From an uncultured Rhizobiaceae group bacterium (GTDB lineage Bacteria > Pseudomonadota > Alphaproteobacteria > Rhizobiales > Rhizobiaceae): a DNA stretch of 64,000 nt. The stretch lies in NCBI GenBank assembly GCA_937958815.1, contig CALGMR010000012.1:124001-188000 (forward strand). The letters run 5' to 3'. The notes beneath the pieces were generated by a model. It was not told the DNA's origin. It did no database searches and was given only the letters and a program-made list of their open reading frames with translations. The position numbers and the translations under genes were made by a program. Each line of letters starts with the position of its first letter. Position 1 is the first letter of the stretch. This document shows positions 18,576-28,024 of this stretch, in pieces.

Positions 18576-19238
18576 TTATGCCGCTCGAGGCTCATCGGTT
18601 TTTTTTAAGTCATTGCAAAAGTCATTGTTGAGCAGGGCGTGGCTCACTCCCAATCTTATGCGCATGTTTTGAAGCACCTTCTTTGACACTTCAAAACTGC
18701 CTGCGCAAACGGGTCGTCTGCCATATTGATCTGCTCGACCTAACTCCACGAGTTCAGCACCCGACATATTGTACAATCGCTTGCTTGCTGGCTCGTAGTT
18801 TGAAATCAACGTGTGGATGTTGAACTGGAGGGCAGTTTCGCAAAGCGCAAGCAGCATTAAGCAAAATGCACGTTTTGCCCCCATGTCTGGATGATCTTTG
18901 GCCAAAGCCTTCTCATCAATACACAGTCGTGTACCTTCCCAAATTCCGGGGGCGGTCAATGATACATTGTTGGGAAATGTGTCTCGAAACACATCGTATA
19001 AAAGGGTTGGTCCGGTCGTGGGCAAGAGTCGCAGGCAGCCGTATAGAATTGTTTTTTCAGTGTTTGTCCAAACCAAATAAGCGGGGTTGCAGTCATCGTA
19101 GACATCAACCTCACCAAGGTCGGACAATTTCACGTCCCACCCCAACTGATCCGCAAAAATCTCTTTGCGAAGTTTGAACATGCGCTGATAGAGCAATGGG
19201 TAGTCGTTTTTGTTGTGGTCCTCCAAGACGAAAAACAT
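18576..19238 (-). CDS. Acyl-homoserine-lactone synthase (LuxI family)
   Basis: Makes an N-acyl-homoserine lactone signal from SAM and an acyl-ACP or acyl-CoA. Its 220 residues keep the invariant LuxI positions: LRKEIFADQLGW (Arg, Phe, Trp), VDVYDD (the two Asp), GCLRLLPT (Arg) and WEGTRLCID (Glu and Arg). The acyl chain cannot be read from sequence. ATG 19238 has GAGGAGGTG directly upstream, a very strong ribosome site. It lies downstream of a luxR gene in the same direction, with a lux-box-like palindrome 70-90 bases before the start, and is followed by the GT2 gene. Confidence 0.95.
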   Translation of the reverse strand: MFFVLEDHNKNDYPLLYQRMFKLRKEIFADQLGWDVKLSDLGEVDVYDDCNPAYLVWTNTEKTILYGCLRLLPTTGPTLLYDVFRDTFPNNVSLTAPGIWEGTRLCIDEKALAKDHPDMGAKRAFCLMLLALCETALQFNIHTLISNYEPASKRLYNMSGAELVELGRADQYGRRPVCAGSFEVSKKVLQNMRIRLGVSHALLNNDFCNDLKKTDEPRAA

Positions 19239-19307
19239 GCATCACCTCCTCAATTGTGATGATGCATCGCAACAGAAACCACTATGGATAAACAATTCCC
19301 CAAACTC

Positions 19308-19328
19308 ACCCCCCCAAATTTAGGGGGT
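19308..19328 (-). promoter_or_regulatory. Lux-box-like inverted repeat upstream of luxI
   Basis: An A/T core AAATTT is flanked by a run of C on one side and AGGGGGT on the other, giving an imperfect palindrome with arms of about five C-G pairs. Its size (about 20 bases) and place (70-90 bases before luxI, downstream of luxR) are those of LuxR binding sites. Binding is inferred. Confidence 0.55.
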
Positions 19329-19382
19329 GGTAAGATCTGAAATTTGTGATCGTTTTTTATTGGTGGGTTTAAAAAGCCGAAA

Positions 19383-20252
19383 TCAATCGCTTAAGGAATC
19401 GGGGTCAATAATTCGCAACATCGTGGCCTTGTGGATGGCTTGATACATGGAGGCACATCCCAGTTTGTGTTTGGCGCTTTTGCAATAGTCGCGCACCGTA
19501 TGTTCAGAAATACCGAGAATGAGCCCAATAGAACTTGCGTCCTTGCCTTGCGCCACCCAGGTCAAGCATTGGATTTCGCGAGGCGATAATGCCGGCTTTT
19601 CATCATCCGCACCATAAAGATCCACAATCGCTTTGCGGTGCAAAATCTCGGCACATTCTTGCAACAGTGATTTTATTTCATGGATGTGGTCAGCCCAAAC
19701 AGACTCTTTCTTTGGGCTGGCAAAATTGATGATCGCTCTTCGGCGCCTGCGATCGGTTATAGGAACCAGATAGCCGGAGGTGCCAATGCCATGCTTTTGA
19801 GCGTCGTCTTTAAAACTGACAGCCTGCTCAGAAGACCAATCCAACTCTGACCAAAGACAAGGCAAAGCCCGTTTGAAACCGCTTTGTGCAACCGGATCAA
19901 TCTCGACATAGTCATTTGTCAAATACTGACTCACCCATGTTGCTGGGTAGTTGGTCCTCACATAAGGAGAATCGATGGCTTTGCCTTCATGAAAAGCCAG
20001 ATGGTAGGTGACGAATTGAATATCAAATTCCGAACAAATTTTTTCGATGCACAGATTGATATCTGGCAGTCTGCTCAACTCATCAAAAAAACGGTCATAC
20101 TCGTCAGTCAGCCCGAGAGTCCCCATCCCATACGCCCCCAAATATTTCACGTCGCGCATTTGGGAGAAAAACGAACAAATCAAATCCAATGATCTGGACT
20201 GACCGCCAAATGCTCTCCCGCAAAGTTGCGAACATTCCAAAAAGGAATACAT
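19383..20252 (-). CDS. LuxR-family quorum-sensing regulator with autoinducer-binding domain
   Basis: A 289-residue AHL-responsive transcription factor. The autoinducer-binding domain keeps W106, Y110, D119-P120 and W134 (ATWVSQYLTNDYVEIDPV...LW), matching the ligand-contacting residues of TraR/LuxR, and GIGTSGYLVPI. The C-terminal GerE-type HTH spans about 222-266 (LSPREIQCLTWVAQGKDASSIG...HTVRDY). Start ATG 20252 has GAGG seven bases upstream, so the 30-residue extension before MRDVKYLG is probably real. It precedes luxI by 144 bases on the same strand; infC lies 113 bases upstream. Confidence 0.92.
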   Translation of the reverse strand: MYSFLECSQLCGRAFGGQSRSLDLICSFFSQMRDVKYLGAYGMGTLGLTDEYDRFFDELSRLPDINLCIEKICSEFDIQFVTYHLAFHEGKAIDSPYVRTNYPATWVSQYLTNDYVEIDPVAQSGFKRALPCLWSELDWSSEQAVSFKDDAQKHGIGTSGYLVPITDRRRRRAIINFASPKKESVWADHIHEIKSLLQECAEILHRKAIVDLYGADDEKPALSPREIQCLTWVAQGKDASSIGLILGISEHTVRDYCKSAKHKLGCASMYQAIHKATMLRIIDPDSLSD

Positions 20253-20365
20253 CTCGCAACCTCACCTCAAGATCAGTTTAACGACTATTTCTGAGGGGTA
20301 AAAGCCTCAAGACGAATAAATGCGGTAATTTGACGCCGCATTCATACGCATTTTTGCAGAGTTGA

Positions 20366-20902
20366 TTATTTTGGAGCCAAAACCATCATCATTTGACGGC
20401 CTTCTAATTTTGGCTCAGCTTCAACTTTCGCAATCTCCTCGGTGTCTTCTTTCACCTTTTTGAGAAGGTCCATACCAAGATTCATGTGAGCCATTTCTCG
20501 GCCGCGAAAGCGCAGAGTGACTTTCACTTTGTCACCGTCTTCAAAAAACCTGCGAACGGAACGCATTTTGACATCATAGTCATGCGTATCGATGTTGGGA
20601 CGCATTTTGATTTCTTTGACTTCGATGGTTTTTTGGCGCTTGCGTGCTTCAGCAGCTTTTTTCTGAGCAGCGTATTTATACTTGCCGAAATCTAAAATCT
20701 TACAAATGGGCGGGCGGTTTGTTGGAGAAATCTCAACGAGATCCAATCCGGCATCCATCGCCATTTCTAATGCTTTGCTTGTTTCCACGGTTCCGTGGTT
20801 TGTGCCTTCAGCGTCAATCAATTGAACTTCTGTGGCGGAAATATCTTGGTTTGCGCGTGGACCATTTTTCTGTGGTGCTGCGGCTCTGTGTGGACGGCGA
20901 AT
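20366..20902 (-). CDS. infC: Translation initiation factor IF-3, AUU start
   Basis: Binds the 30S subunit and checks the start codon and initiator tRNA. Conventional starts only give a 151-residue product truncated within the N-terminal domain. Reading upstream in frame, the protein begins [20 protein letters not shown], the normal IF-3 N-terminus, at an ATT codon (20900-20902) with GGGAG nine bases upstream. IF-3 genes classically use AUU/AUC starts so that IF-3 limits its own synthesis. The resulting length of 178 residues is normal. rpmI and rplT are not adjacent. Confidence 0.93.
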   Translation of the reverse strand: MRRPHRAAAPQKNGPRANQDISATEVQLIDAEGTNHGTVETSKALEMAMDAGLDLVEISPTNRPPICKILDFGKYKYAAQKKAAEARKRQKTIEVKEIKMRPNIDTHDYDVKMRSVRRFFEDGDKVKVTLRFRGREMAHMNLGMDLLKKVKEDTEEIAKVEAEPKLEGRQMMMVLAPK

Positions 20903-21038
20903 GGCTGTTAACTCCCAGTTGTGGACATAAAATTACGATACATTTGATATTCAAATCACCAAATATAGGTTCCCTATAACACGTTTTCATAAGAAAAACA
21001 GGGACGCAGCATGAAACCTATCAAACAGAATCTTTCTA

Positions 21039-22229
21039 TTATGATTCAAATTCTGCGCTTTTTTCCATGAGTGCTTGATAGACCGCCATCGTTTTTGAAC
21101 ACATATGTTCCAACGAGAAATGAGCGGTAACATGTGCGCGCGCGCGTTTACCGACAGCGTGTTGTTGTGCTTGCGTCATTTGAAGCAATTCACTCAATGC
21201 ATCGGCCAATTCTTGCGCATTTGCAGGAGCAACTTTCCAGCCGGTTGTTTCATCATGTTGAACTTCTGGTTCACTTAGAACCGTTTCCACCACAGCGCCG
21301 ATTCTTGTCACAATCAACGGCTTTTCAAATGCGCTCGCCTCTACAGCTGCGCGCCCAAATGCTTCAGCATCAGTTGAGGCAACAACAACGGCATTTGCGC
21401 AGGCCATTGCCGCTGCTGGATCATCGCAATGCCCAGGTAGGATGACTCTTCCCTGCAGTTTGTGTTTGTCGATCAATTCCAGCAATTGATTCTTATATGC
21501 GTCGCGCCCTTGGGCATCGCCAGCAAGCACAAGTTTTAGATTTGGATAGTGGTCAATAATCAGACCGACCGCTTCAATCAGATATTTCTGTCCTTTCCAA
21601 TCGGTCAAACGCGCAAGTTTCAAAATAACAAAGTCGTCTTTGGAAATATCCCAACTCCGCTGGATGTTGCCCAATCGCGCTTTGGAAATGGCATCGGGTG
21701 CAAACTCATTAAAATCGGTGCCGCGGTGAATGGGCACAATCTTGTCTTTGGACCAAGGATGACGCTGGGCAATCAGATCTGCGGTCCAATGGGAATTGGC
21801 AATTACGGTGTCTGCGCGTGCCATCACAGAATTATAGAGCGCTTTCAGCTTATTCGTTTGGCTGTAGGCACCGTGATAGGTCGTGACAAATGTGACCCCT
21901 GTGAGCCGCGCTGCAATGAGTGCGGACCAAGCCGGTGCACGGGAGCGCGCATGAATGATATGGACGTTTTGTGCCTTGATAATGCGCGCAAGCTTAAATC
22001 CATTGGCAATAATTCGAAGCGGATTTTTTGAGTGCATAGGCAACGTTAAATGTGTGCTCCCACCCGCTTCCAGCGCGGCGACCAAACGCCCACCATTGCT
22101 CGCAACAGTCGATGTCCAACCAAGACGTACCAACTCATTTCCAATATCGAGTGTTGTTTTCTCGGCACCTCCGGTTCCCATATCTGGGATAATTTGCAGA
22201 ACATGATATGTGTTTGGGTGGTCGTTCAT
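21039..22229 (-). CDS. Glycosyltransferase family 4 protein
   Basis: A 396-residue GT-B fold enzyme of the retaining GT4 family, probably acting in LPS or exopolysaccharide assembly. The N-terminal Rossmann region shows IIPDMGTGGAEKTTLDIGNEL (the GG-A-E loop); HIIHARSRAPAWSALIAAR is the acceptor-side segment; the C-terminal domain has LARLTDWKGQKYLIEA and AFGRAAVEASAFEKPLIVT, the E-x7-E donor-binding signature in the form E(A)FGR..VEA. The donor and acceptor sugars are unknown. It stands alone upstream of infC and is divergent from the hydrolase gene at 22298. Confidence 0.88.
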   Translation of the reverse strand: MNDHPNTYHVLQIIPDMGTGGAEKTTLDIGNELVRLGWTSTVASNGGRLVAALEAGGSTHLTLPMHSKNPLRIIANGFKLARIIKAQNVHIIHARSRAPAWSALIAARLTGVTFVTTYHGAYSQTNKLKALYNSVMARADTVIANSHWTADLIAQRHPWSKDKIVPIHRGTDFNEFAPDAISKARLGNIQRSWDISKDDFVILKLARLTDWKGQKYLIEAVGLIIDHYPNLKLVLAGDAQGRDAYKNQLLELIDKHKLQGRVILPGHCDDPAAAMACANAVVVASTDAEAFGRAAVEASAFEKPLIVTRIGAVVETVLSEPEVQHDETTGWKVAPANAQELADALSELLQMTQAQQHAVGKRARAHVTAHFSLEHMCSKTMAVYQALMEKSAEFES

Positions 22230-22297
22230 ATTGATATTCTGGACGTTCCGCGCTTCAACAATTGAAAAGATCTAAGCTGAGATCAGGAGAGTTTGAT

Positions 22298-23092
22298 TTG
22301 GAAATAGATAGCACTGTTGAACACCTGTGGAACGGGCAATCAACCACACTGGCTGTAAAGGTATTGGCGGGCGCTGACAATCGTGCCAGCGCGGATGCTC
22401 CATCAGGCTTTGTTTGGCTGGGCGGGTTTCGTTCTGATATGGCGGGCACAAAAGCTGACAAATTGGTGGAATGCGCGCAGGAATTGGGATGTGCAGCATT
22501 GCGATTTGACTATTCGGGGCATGGCGTATCCGGCGGAGAATTTACGCAAGGGTGTATTTCGCGGTGGACGGCTGAAAGCTTAGAAATTATTCGCCAAAAA
22601 ACCAACGGCCCACAGGTCTTGGTCGGATCATCAATGGGCGCGTGGATTGCACTTCGCGTTGTACAAGAGCTGGAAAAATTAGGTGAAAAAGATCGTGTTG
22701 CTGGGCTGTTGTTAATTGCACCGGCGCCTGATTTCACAAAAGAATTGATGGAACCCGAATTTTCAGACGATCAAAAGTCTGAATTGGACAGTAAGGGCTA
22801 TATCGAAGAGCCGAGCGAATATTCTGACGAGCCCACAATCATCACCAAATTGCTGATTGAAGACGGACGTCAAAATTTGGTGCTTCAAAGCGGTCTTAAT
22901 GTTGGCGGGCCAGTTCGAATTTTACAGGGTATGGAAGACCCTGATGTTCCATGGCAACATGCACTTCGTGTTGTGGAAACCTTGGCCAATGATGATGTGC
23001 AAGTGACGCTGGTGAAAGACGGCGATCATCGATTGTCGCGAGATCAAGATCTAGAGCTTTTGCACAAAACCCTTGTTCAATTTGCAAATTGA
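22298..23092 (+). CDS. Alpha/beta hydrolase
   Basis: A 264-residue serine hydrolase of the alpha/beta fold. The nucleophile elbow is GSSMG (in VLVGSSMGAWIAL), preceded by FDYSGHGVSGG; candidate acid and base are the Asp in MEDPDVPW and the His in DGDHRLSRDQD near the C-terminus. The substrate is not predictable. No ATG is available at the N-terminus: the open frame starts at a TTG at 22262, but TTG 22298 has AGGAGAG six bases upstream and is the better start. Confidence 0.82.
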   Translation: MEIDSTVEHLWNGQSTTLAVKVLAGADNRASADAPSGFVWLGGFRSDMAGTKADKLVECAQELGCAALRFDYSGHGVSGGEFTQGCISRWTAESLEIIRQKTNGPQVLVGSSMGAWIALRVVQELEKLGEKDRVAGLLLIAPAPDFTKELMEPEFSDDQKSELDSKGYIEEPSEYSDEPTIITKLLIEDGRQNLVLQSGLNVGGPVRILQGMEDPDVPWQHALRVVETLANDDVQVTLVKDGDHRLSRDQDLELLHKTLVQFAN

Positions 23093-23247
23093 TGGACAAT
23101 CAGTGCGTTATTTTCGTTGAATTTCAAAAGTGCTATCGCACACACTGCGGCGCATCACAGTTCTGACATCAACGTGAATTGGCTTGAACAAACAGTGTTG
23201 AATTTTCATGTGATAGACGAGACGAAAGAAGTTTTACGGAGCGTTTC

Positions 23248-24093
23248 TTGAATATTAAGAAAACATGGTTGGATTGGATTGCCGAACTTGTTGCAGGGAA
23301 AATCACTGCGCAATCTTCTGGTTATGAACCCTATACGCCGTCCGCCCCTGAAATTCTTCACGAGACACTGCAACCGGGCGATGTTTTGTTGGTCGAAGGC
23401 AACCAAAAAGTTTCTGCTGCGATCAAATATTTGACCCAGTCCACATGGTCCCATGCTGCACTGTATGTCGGTGACGCTTTACCAGAGTCGGAGGATGGTT
23501 TGGATGAAAACCGTCCAAGATTGATAGAGGTCAATTTGGGCGAAGGGTGTGTTTCTGTTCCGCTTAAGCGATATGAAACCTACAACACGCGTATATGTCG
23601 CCCTGTAGGTCTCAGCGCTGATGATCGTTCCAAAATCGTGAATTTTATGGTGGGCAAAATTGGCGTTGCCTATGACACGCGAAACATTCTCGACATGCTG
23701 CGCTATCTTTTGCCAACTCCGCCAGTTCCAACACGGTGGCGCCGAAAAATGATTGCTTTTGGCTCTGGTGATCCAACCCGTGCAATCTGTTCAACGCTGA
23801 TCGCAGAAGCCTTTCAAGCGGTGCAATATCCAATCCTACCAAATGTGACACAATTGCCGGAATGTCTGGACGATGACTGCGAGACCTATGCCCGATCAGA
23901 AATTCTGCACATCAGGCATCATTCACTTTTCGCGCCTCGCGATTTTGATTTATCGCCCTATTTTGCAACCATCAAACCAACCATTGAAAAAGGGTTTGAT
24001 TATAAACAGCTGAATTGGGCCGCTTCTGATGAGGAGCAAGCGGAAGATGAAAAGATATCCAACGATGACACACATCGCGCGCCGGTAGCCTAG
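23248..24093 (+). CDS. Permuted papain-like (YiiX/NlpC-P60-type) hydrolase
   Basis: A 281-residue protein of the circularly permuted NlpC/P60 (YiiX/YebB-like) cysteine hydrolases, which are thought to act on lipids or peptide bonds. GDVLLVEG (44-51) and WSHAALYVG give the catalytic His69, LIEVNLG gives E94, and RAICSTLIAEAF gives the nucleophile Cys181, the reordered triad. No signal peptide is seen. The start is TTG 23248 with GGAG six bases upstream; an ATG further up is followed at once by a stop. lepA follows 72 bases downstream. Confidence 0.78.
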   Translation: MNIKKTWLDWIAELVAGKITAQSSGYEPYTPSAPEILHETLQPGDVLLVEGNQKVSAAIKYLTQSTWSHAALYVGDALPESEDGLDENRPRLIEVNLGEGCVSVPLKRYETYNTRICRPVGLSADDRSKIVNFMVGKIGVAYDTRNILDMLRYLLPTPPVPTRWRRKMIAFGSGDPTRAICSTLIAEAFQAVQYPILPNVTQLPECLDDDCETYARSEILHIRHHSLFAPRDFDLSPYFATIKPTIEKGFDYKQLNWAASDEEQAEDEKISNDDTHRAPVA

Positions 24094-24165
24094 AAAAATG
24101 CCCTTACACAGGCGCGCGACGATCATTCCACTTGCAGCGATCTGGGATGGTGATAAACACCACCT

Positions 24166-25971
24166 ATGACCACACCACTTTCAAATATACGCAATTTCTC
24201 AATCGTCGCTCACATCGACCATGGCAAGTCCACAGTTGCTGATCGTCTCATTCAAATGTGCGGCGGCCTGGCTGACCGTGAAATGTCCGAGCAGGTGCTC
24301 GACAATATGGAAATTGAGAAAGAGCGCGGCATCACGATTAAAGCGCAAACAGTGCGTTTGCACTACGATGCAAAAGATGGTCAGGAATATGTTCTCAATC
24401 TGATCGACACTCCCGGACACGTGGATTTTGCTTACGAAGTGTCTCGTTCTTTGTCGGCTTGCGAAGGTTCGCTTTTGGTGGTGGATGCTTCTCAAGGTGT
24501 TGAAGCGCAAACGCTCGCCAATGTGTATCAGGCCATCGACAATGACCACGAACTGGTCACTGTTCTGAATAAAATCGATCTGCCTGCAGCAGAACCGGAA
24601 CGCGTGAAAGCGCAAATCGAAGACGTGATCGGCCTCGACACAACGGACGCTGTGGAGATTTCTGCCAAAACGGGAATGGGCATGGAAGATGTGCTCGAAG
24701 CGATTGTAAAAAATCTACCACCGCCAAGCCATGGTGACATTGATGCACCCCTAAAAGCGCTTTTGGTGGACAGTTGGTATGATGCCTATCTGGGCGTGAT
24801 TGTTTTGGTGCGTGTGATCGATGGCCAGCTGAAAAAAGGCCAAACCATCCGCATGATGGGCACAGATGCAAAGCACCCTGTAGACCGTGTTGGCGTGATT
24901 TCTCCGAAATTGACGGAAGTTGAAAGCCTTGGCCCAGGCGAAATCGGCTTTATTACGGCTTCCATCAAAGAGGTGGCCGACACCCGCGTGGGTGACACAA
25001 TCACTGAAGACAAACGCCAAACTGAAACTGCTTTGCCAGGCTTCAAGCCTGCCCAGCCAGTTGTGTTCTGTGGGTTGTTTCCTGTTGATGCTGCCGACTT
25101 TGAAGATTTGCGGTCTGCAGTGGGCAAATTGCGCTTGAACGATGCCAGTTTCTCTTTTGAGATGGAATCGTCCGCGGCCCTTGGGTTTGGTTTCCGTTGC
25201 GGGTTTTTGGGTCTTTTGCATCTGGAGATCATTCAAGAGCGTCTTGAACGTGAGTTTGATCTTGATCTCATCGCGACAGCACCATCGGTTGTGTATGAAA
25301 TGCACATGCGTGACGGCACGATGATGAACTTGCACAACCCGGCAGACATGCCCGATGTGATGCAAATTGATGAAATTCACGAACCTTGGATCAAAGCCAC
25401 AATCCTGACACCAGATGAATATCTCGGCGCCATTTTGAAATTGTGCCAAGACCGTCGTGGCATTCAAACCAACCTCACTTATGTTGGCACACGTGCGATG
25501 CTGGAATATGAACTGCCGCTCAATGAAGTGGTGTTTGATTTTTATGATCGCTTGAAATCGATTTCCCGCGGCTACGCTTCATTTGACTATGTCATTCATG
25601 AATATCGTGCTGGAGATTTGGTGAAACTGTCTATGCTTGTAAACGGTGAGCCAGTGGATGCGTTGTCCATGTTGGTGCACCGCTCTGTGGCGGCCACGCG
25701 CGGTCGTGTCATGTGTGAAAAATTAAAAGAGCTTATTCCAAAACATTTGTTTAAAATTCCAATTCAAGCGGCGATTGGCGGCAATGTCATTGCACGTGAA
25801 ACCATTTCCGCCATGCGCAAAGATGTGACGGCCAAATGTTATGGTGGTGACGCCAGCCGTAAGCGCAAGCTCTTGGACAAACAAAAAGCTGGTAAAAAGA
25901 AAATGCGCCAGTTCGGGAAAGTGGAAATCCCACAAACGGCTTTCATTGAAGCCCTCAAAATGGGTGACTAG
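24166..25971 (+). CDS. lepA: Elongation factor 4 (LepA GTPase)
   Basis: Translational GTPase that binds elongating ribosomes and back-translocates or remodels stalled ones. The full 601 residues are present, with G1 AHIDHGKS, G2 in [10 protein letters not shown]3 DTPGHVDF and G4 NKIDL, then EF-G-like domains II, III and V, and the LepA-specific C-terminal domain ending in the basic [18 protein letters not shown]. No strong Shine-Dalgarno is visible; a short GGTG/CACC hairpin sits just before the ATG. It converges with the DUF2161 gene. Confidence 0.98.
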   Translation: MTTPLSNIRNFSIVAHIDHGKSTVADRLIQMCGGLADREMSEQVLDNMEIEKERGITIKAQTVRLHYDAKDGQEYVLNLIDTPGHVDFAYEVSRSLSACEGSLLVVDASQGVEAQTLANVYQAIDNDHELVTVLNKIDLPAAEPERVKAQIEDVIGLDTTDAVEISAKTGMGMEDVLEAIVKNLPPPSHGDIDAPLKALLVDSWYDAYLGVIVLVRVIDGQLKKGQTIRMMGTDAKHPVDRVGVISPKLTEVESLGPGEIGFITASIKEVADTRVGDTITEDKRQTETALPGFKPAQPVVFCGLFPVDAADFEDLRSAVGKLRLNDASFSFEMESSAALGFGFRCGFLGLLHLEIIQERLEREFDLDLIATAPSVVYEMHMRDGTMMNLHNPADMPDVMQIDEIHEPWIKATILTPDEYLGAILKLCQDRRGIQTNLTYVGTRAMLEYELPLNEVVFDFYDRLKSISRGYASFDYVIHEYRAGDLVKLSMLVNGEPVDALSMLVHRSVAATRGRVMCEKLKELIPKHLFKIPIQAAIGGNVIARETISAMRKDVTAKCYGGDASRKRKLLDKQKAGKKKMRQFGKVEIPQTAFIEALKMGD

Positions 25972-25982
25972 AAACTCTGTTT

Positions 25983-26669
25983 TTAAAGGATTTTGAGGTG
26001 TTCGGCATAGTCACCAATGGCTTTTTCTCCGTTGGTGCTTAGACCATAAATTCCAGTAGAGGTTTTCTCAAACCATCCATAATGGTTGTCGGCCATAATG
26101 CGTCGTGCTGTTGAGACTGACGTTGCTTTGGCCACTTCTGACGCTTTGGTTGGCCCATTTTTGTGAACTACAGACAAACACCGAAGTGCATCTTGACGGT
26201 AAGCGGTGATGAGATTGCGTCGCGTTGAGCCACCCGTATTAGGATCGCCATTGAGTTTTTGGAATTCCCGCAAAAGGCGTGTTGATTTCGCTTTGGATTT
26301 TCGCGGTGCATAAGGCGCTGGGTCCACATGGGCTTCCACAAATCCGTCTTTCAAACGAACCGTGATGAGGCCAAGCCCTAGTCGTCTGCACAGTTTCTTA
26401 TTGAGGTTTAGCGATTTTAAAAACGGCCTACCGCTTCCACGCGGAGCGGCGATATAGACCGAATCTGTGACAGCCAGCCGTTCTACAGCTTGATGAAACA
26501 GTGTCAGCGTGATGCCGGTTTTCAGTTCCACAATCACTGGCGGTTCATCACCGCGCACCGCCACCACATCAGCGGAGCCCACTTCTCCTTTGACCTCATA
26601 TCCCTGCGCTTCCAGAAAGGACTTCACAGGCAGGTATAAATCGGTCTCAACAAGCTTTGCTTTGGCCAA
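25983..26669 (-). CDS. DUF2161 family protein, PD-(D/E)XK nuclease-like
   Basis: A 228-residue protein matching DUF2161, a putative PD-(D/E)XK phosphodiesterase family. The core is visible: SADVVAVRG (D34), then VIVELKTG (E48-x-K50), followed by FHQAVERLAV. The C-terminal half contains a winged-helix-like SEVAKATSVSTARRIMADNHYGWF segment. The open frame extends upstream inside the GST gene to 26903, but family proteins start just before ETDLYLPVK, so TTG 26669 is preferred, four bases after the GST stop. Function is unknown; DNA repair or restriction-like cleavage is only suggested by the fold. Confidence 0.72.
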   Translation of the reverse strand: MAKAKLVETDLYLPVKSFLEAQGYEVKGEVGSADVVAVRGDEPPVIVELKTGITLTLFHQAVERLAVTDSVYIAAPRGSGRPFLKSLNLNKKLCRRLGLGLITVRLKDGFVEAHVDPAPYAPRKSKAKSTRLLREFQKLNGDPNTGGSTRRNLITAYRQDALRCLSVVHKNGPTKASEVAKATSVSTARRIMADNHYGWFEKTSTGIYGLSTNGEKAIGDYAEHLKIL

Positions 26670-26673
26670 ATGA

Positions 26674-27357
26674 TCAAGCCTGTTGTTCTGGAAATGGAAT
26701 GCCCGGTTCTGGTGCAACCCATTTGTCATATTTGTACATGCACGCTGCAAAATTATCTGACGAAACAAATGTCTCCAACCAAGCGATGAGTTTGGGAAAC
26801 GGTTGAGATTGAAACCATTCAATGTCCACATTGGCAAACTGGCGCACAAATGGTGCGATTGCGATATCTGCCAGTGCGATTCGATTGCCAAACAGAAATT
26901 CACTCTCGAGGAGTTTTTCTTCCAGTTCGGTCAAACAAGCCATGGCCGCATCGCGGTGTTGGTCGCGCTCGACGCCTATTGAACTGTCTGGCTCTGCATT
27001 GCGCGGCGCATATTTATAGGCATCAAGATTTTGCTTGAAAGGGCCATCAATGCGGGAAATCAATTCAAGCATATCTTGTTCAGTGCCCAATTCCGGTTGG
27101 AGATACGCATGGGGATCGTTTTGACGCAGCGCCCAAAGCATCACGTCCAAACTTTCGTCAACAACTGCGCCGTCGCGGTCGATCAACACAGGAACGGTTG
27201 CCTTTGGTGAAGCAGCAATCATGTCCGCAGGTTTGTCGCGCAAAACAACTTCGCGCAATTCACAAACGATTTTGCTCGACTTCAATGCCAGTCGAGCGCG
27301 CATCGCATAGGGGCAGCGCCGGAAGGAATACAAAATTGGAAGTGTTTTTTGATTCAT
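26674..27357 (-). CDS. Glutathione S-transferase-like protein
   Basis: A 227-residue GST-fold protein. The thioredoxin-like N-domain starts LPILYSFRRCPYAMRARLAL, with CPYA at the catalytic position (as in omega or glutaredoxin-like GSTs, where Cys rather than Ser/Tyr contacts glutathione), and TVPVLIDRDGAVVDESLDVM carries the cis-Pro and the Glu-Ser that binds the gamma-glutamyl group. An all-helical C-domain follows, with LADIAIAPFVRQF. Likely glutathione-dependent reductase or lyase; substrate unknown. It is upstream of the DUF2161 gene and downstream of alkB on the same strand. Confidence 0.85.
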   Translation of the reverse strand: MNQKTLPILYSFRRCPYAMRARLALKSSKIVCELREVVLRDKPADMIAASPKATVPVLIDRDGAVVDESLDVMLWALRQNDPHAYLQPELGTEQDMLELISRIDGPFKQNLDAYKYAPRNAEPDSSIGVERDQHRDAAMACLTELEEKLLESEFLFGNRIALADIAIAPFVRQFANVDIEWFQSQPFPKLIAWLETFVSSDNFAACMYKYDKWVAPEPGIPFPEQQA

Positions 27358-27409
27358 GGCTCCAATATAAAAGCTGTTGCCAATTTTTCCTACTGTTACA
27401 AATTCGGCT

Positions 27410-28024
27410 CTAACTTTTGGTCACGCGCCGCATTGTCAGGTTGATACGACCGCCATCTTTCAAAAGATCGCTGGTGTTGGGATAGATTTTGTCGACGCCA
27501 TGAAACGCCAGCCGTGCAGGCCCGCTTAACATCATCACATCACCGCTTTCCAAACGAAATGAGGTGGTTTTGCCCCCACGCTCTACACCGCCCACACGAA
27601 ACAAGCAGGCATTGCCAAGGGAAACGGACAGAACTGGTGCATCAAAATCCACTTCATCGCGATCTTGATGCAGCCCCATTTTAGTACCGTCTGCATAATA
27701 GTTCACAAGACAGGCCTCGGGGGCATGATCATATCCCGATTTTTCTTGCCACAAATCCAGCAGCGTTTGGGGCATTTTGGGCCAGTTCTGTCCTGTTTCA
27801 GGATGTGTCGCTTGATAACGATACCCATTTTGCTGGTCGGTGACCCAACCCAAAGACCCCATATTGGTCATGCGTACAGACATTGGTTTTCCCGTGCGCG
27901 GCATTTTGGGCACAAATAATGGGGCTTGTTGCGCAGCAGCTCGAATAAGCTGCAAAAGCGCTTCTTGAGCTGATCTGTCGAAAAAAGCCGGCCAATGAGA
28001 GACGCCTTCTGGCAAAGCAAACAT
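27410..28024 (-). CDS. alkB: AlkB-type 2-oxoglutarate/Fe(II) DNA dioxygenase
   Basis: Oxidative dealkylation of 1-methyladenine and 3-methylcytosine in DNA or RNA. The 204 residues include the AlkB signature: iron ligands in LHQDRDE (H-x-D), VSLGNACLFRVGG, a distal His in ARLAFHGVDKI, and the 2-oxoglutarate-binding RINLTMRRV close to the C-terminus (R-x5-R). NYYADGTKMGLHQD is typical of AlkB proper. The regulator Ada is not nearby. It precedes the GST gene by 52 bases and is divergent from dnaK. Confidence 0.93.
   Translation of the reverse strand: MFALPEGVSHWPAFFDRSAQEALLQLIRAAAQQAPLFVPKMPRTGKPMSVRMTNMGSLGWVTDQQNGYRYQATHPETGQNWPKMPQTLLDLWQEKSGYDHAPEACLVNYYADGTKMGLHQDRDEVDFDAPVLSVSLGNACLFRVGGVERGGKTTSFRLESGDVMMLSGPARLAFHGVDKIYPNTSDLLKDGGRINLTMRRVTKS

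Noticed and set aside
24199-25467. Long antisense open frames across lepA (and similarly across dnaK at 28624-29562)
   Set aside because: They are codon-bias shadows of highly conserved genes and resemble no protein family.
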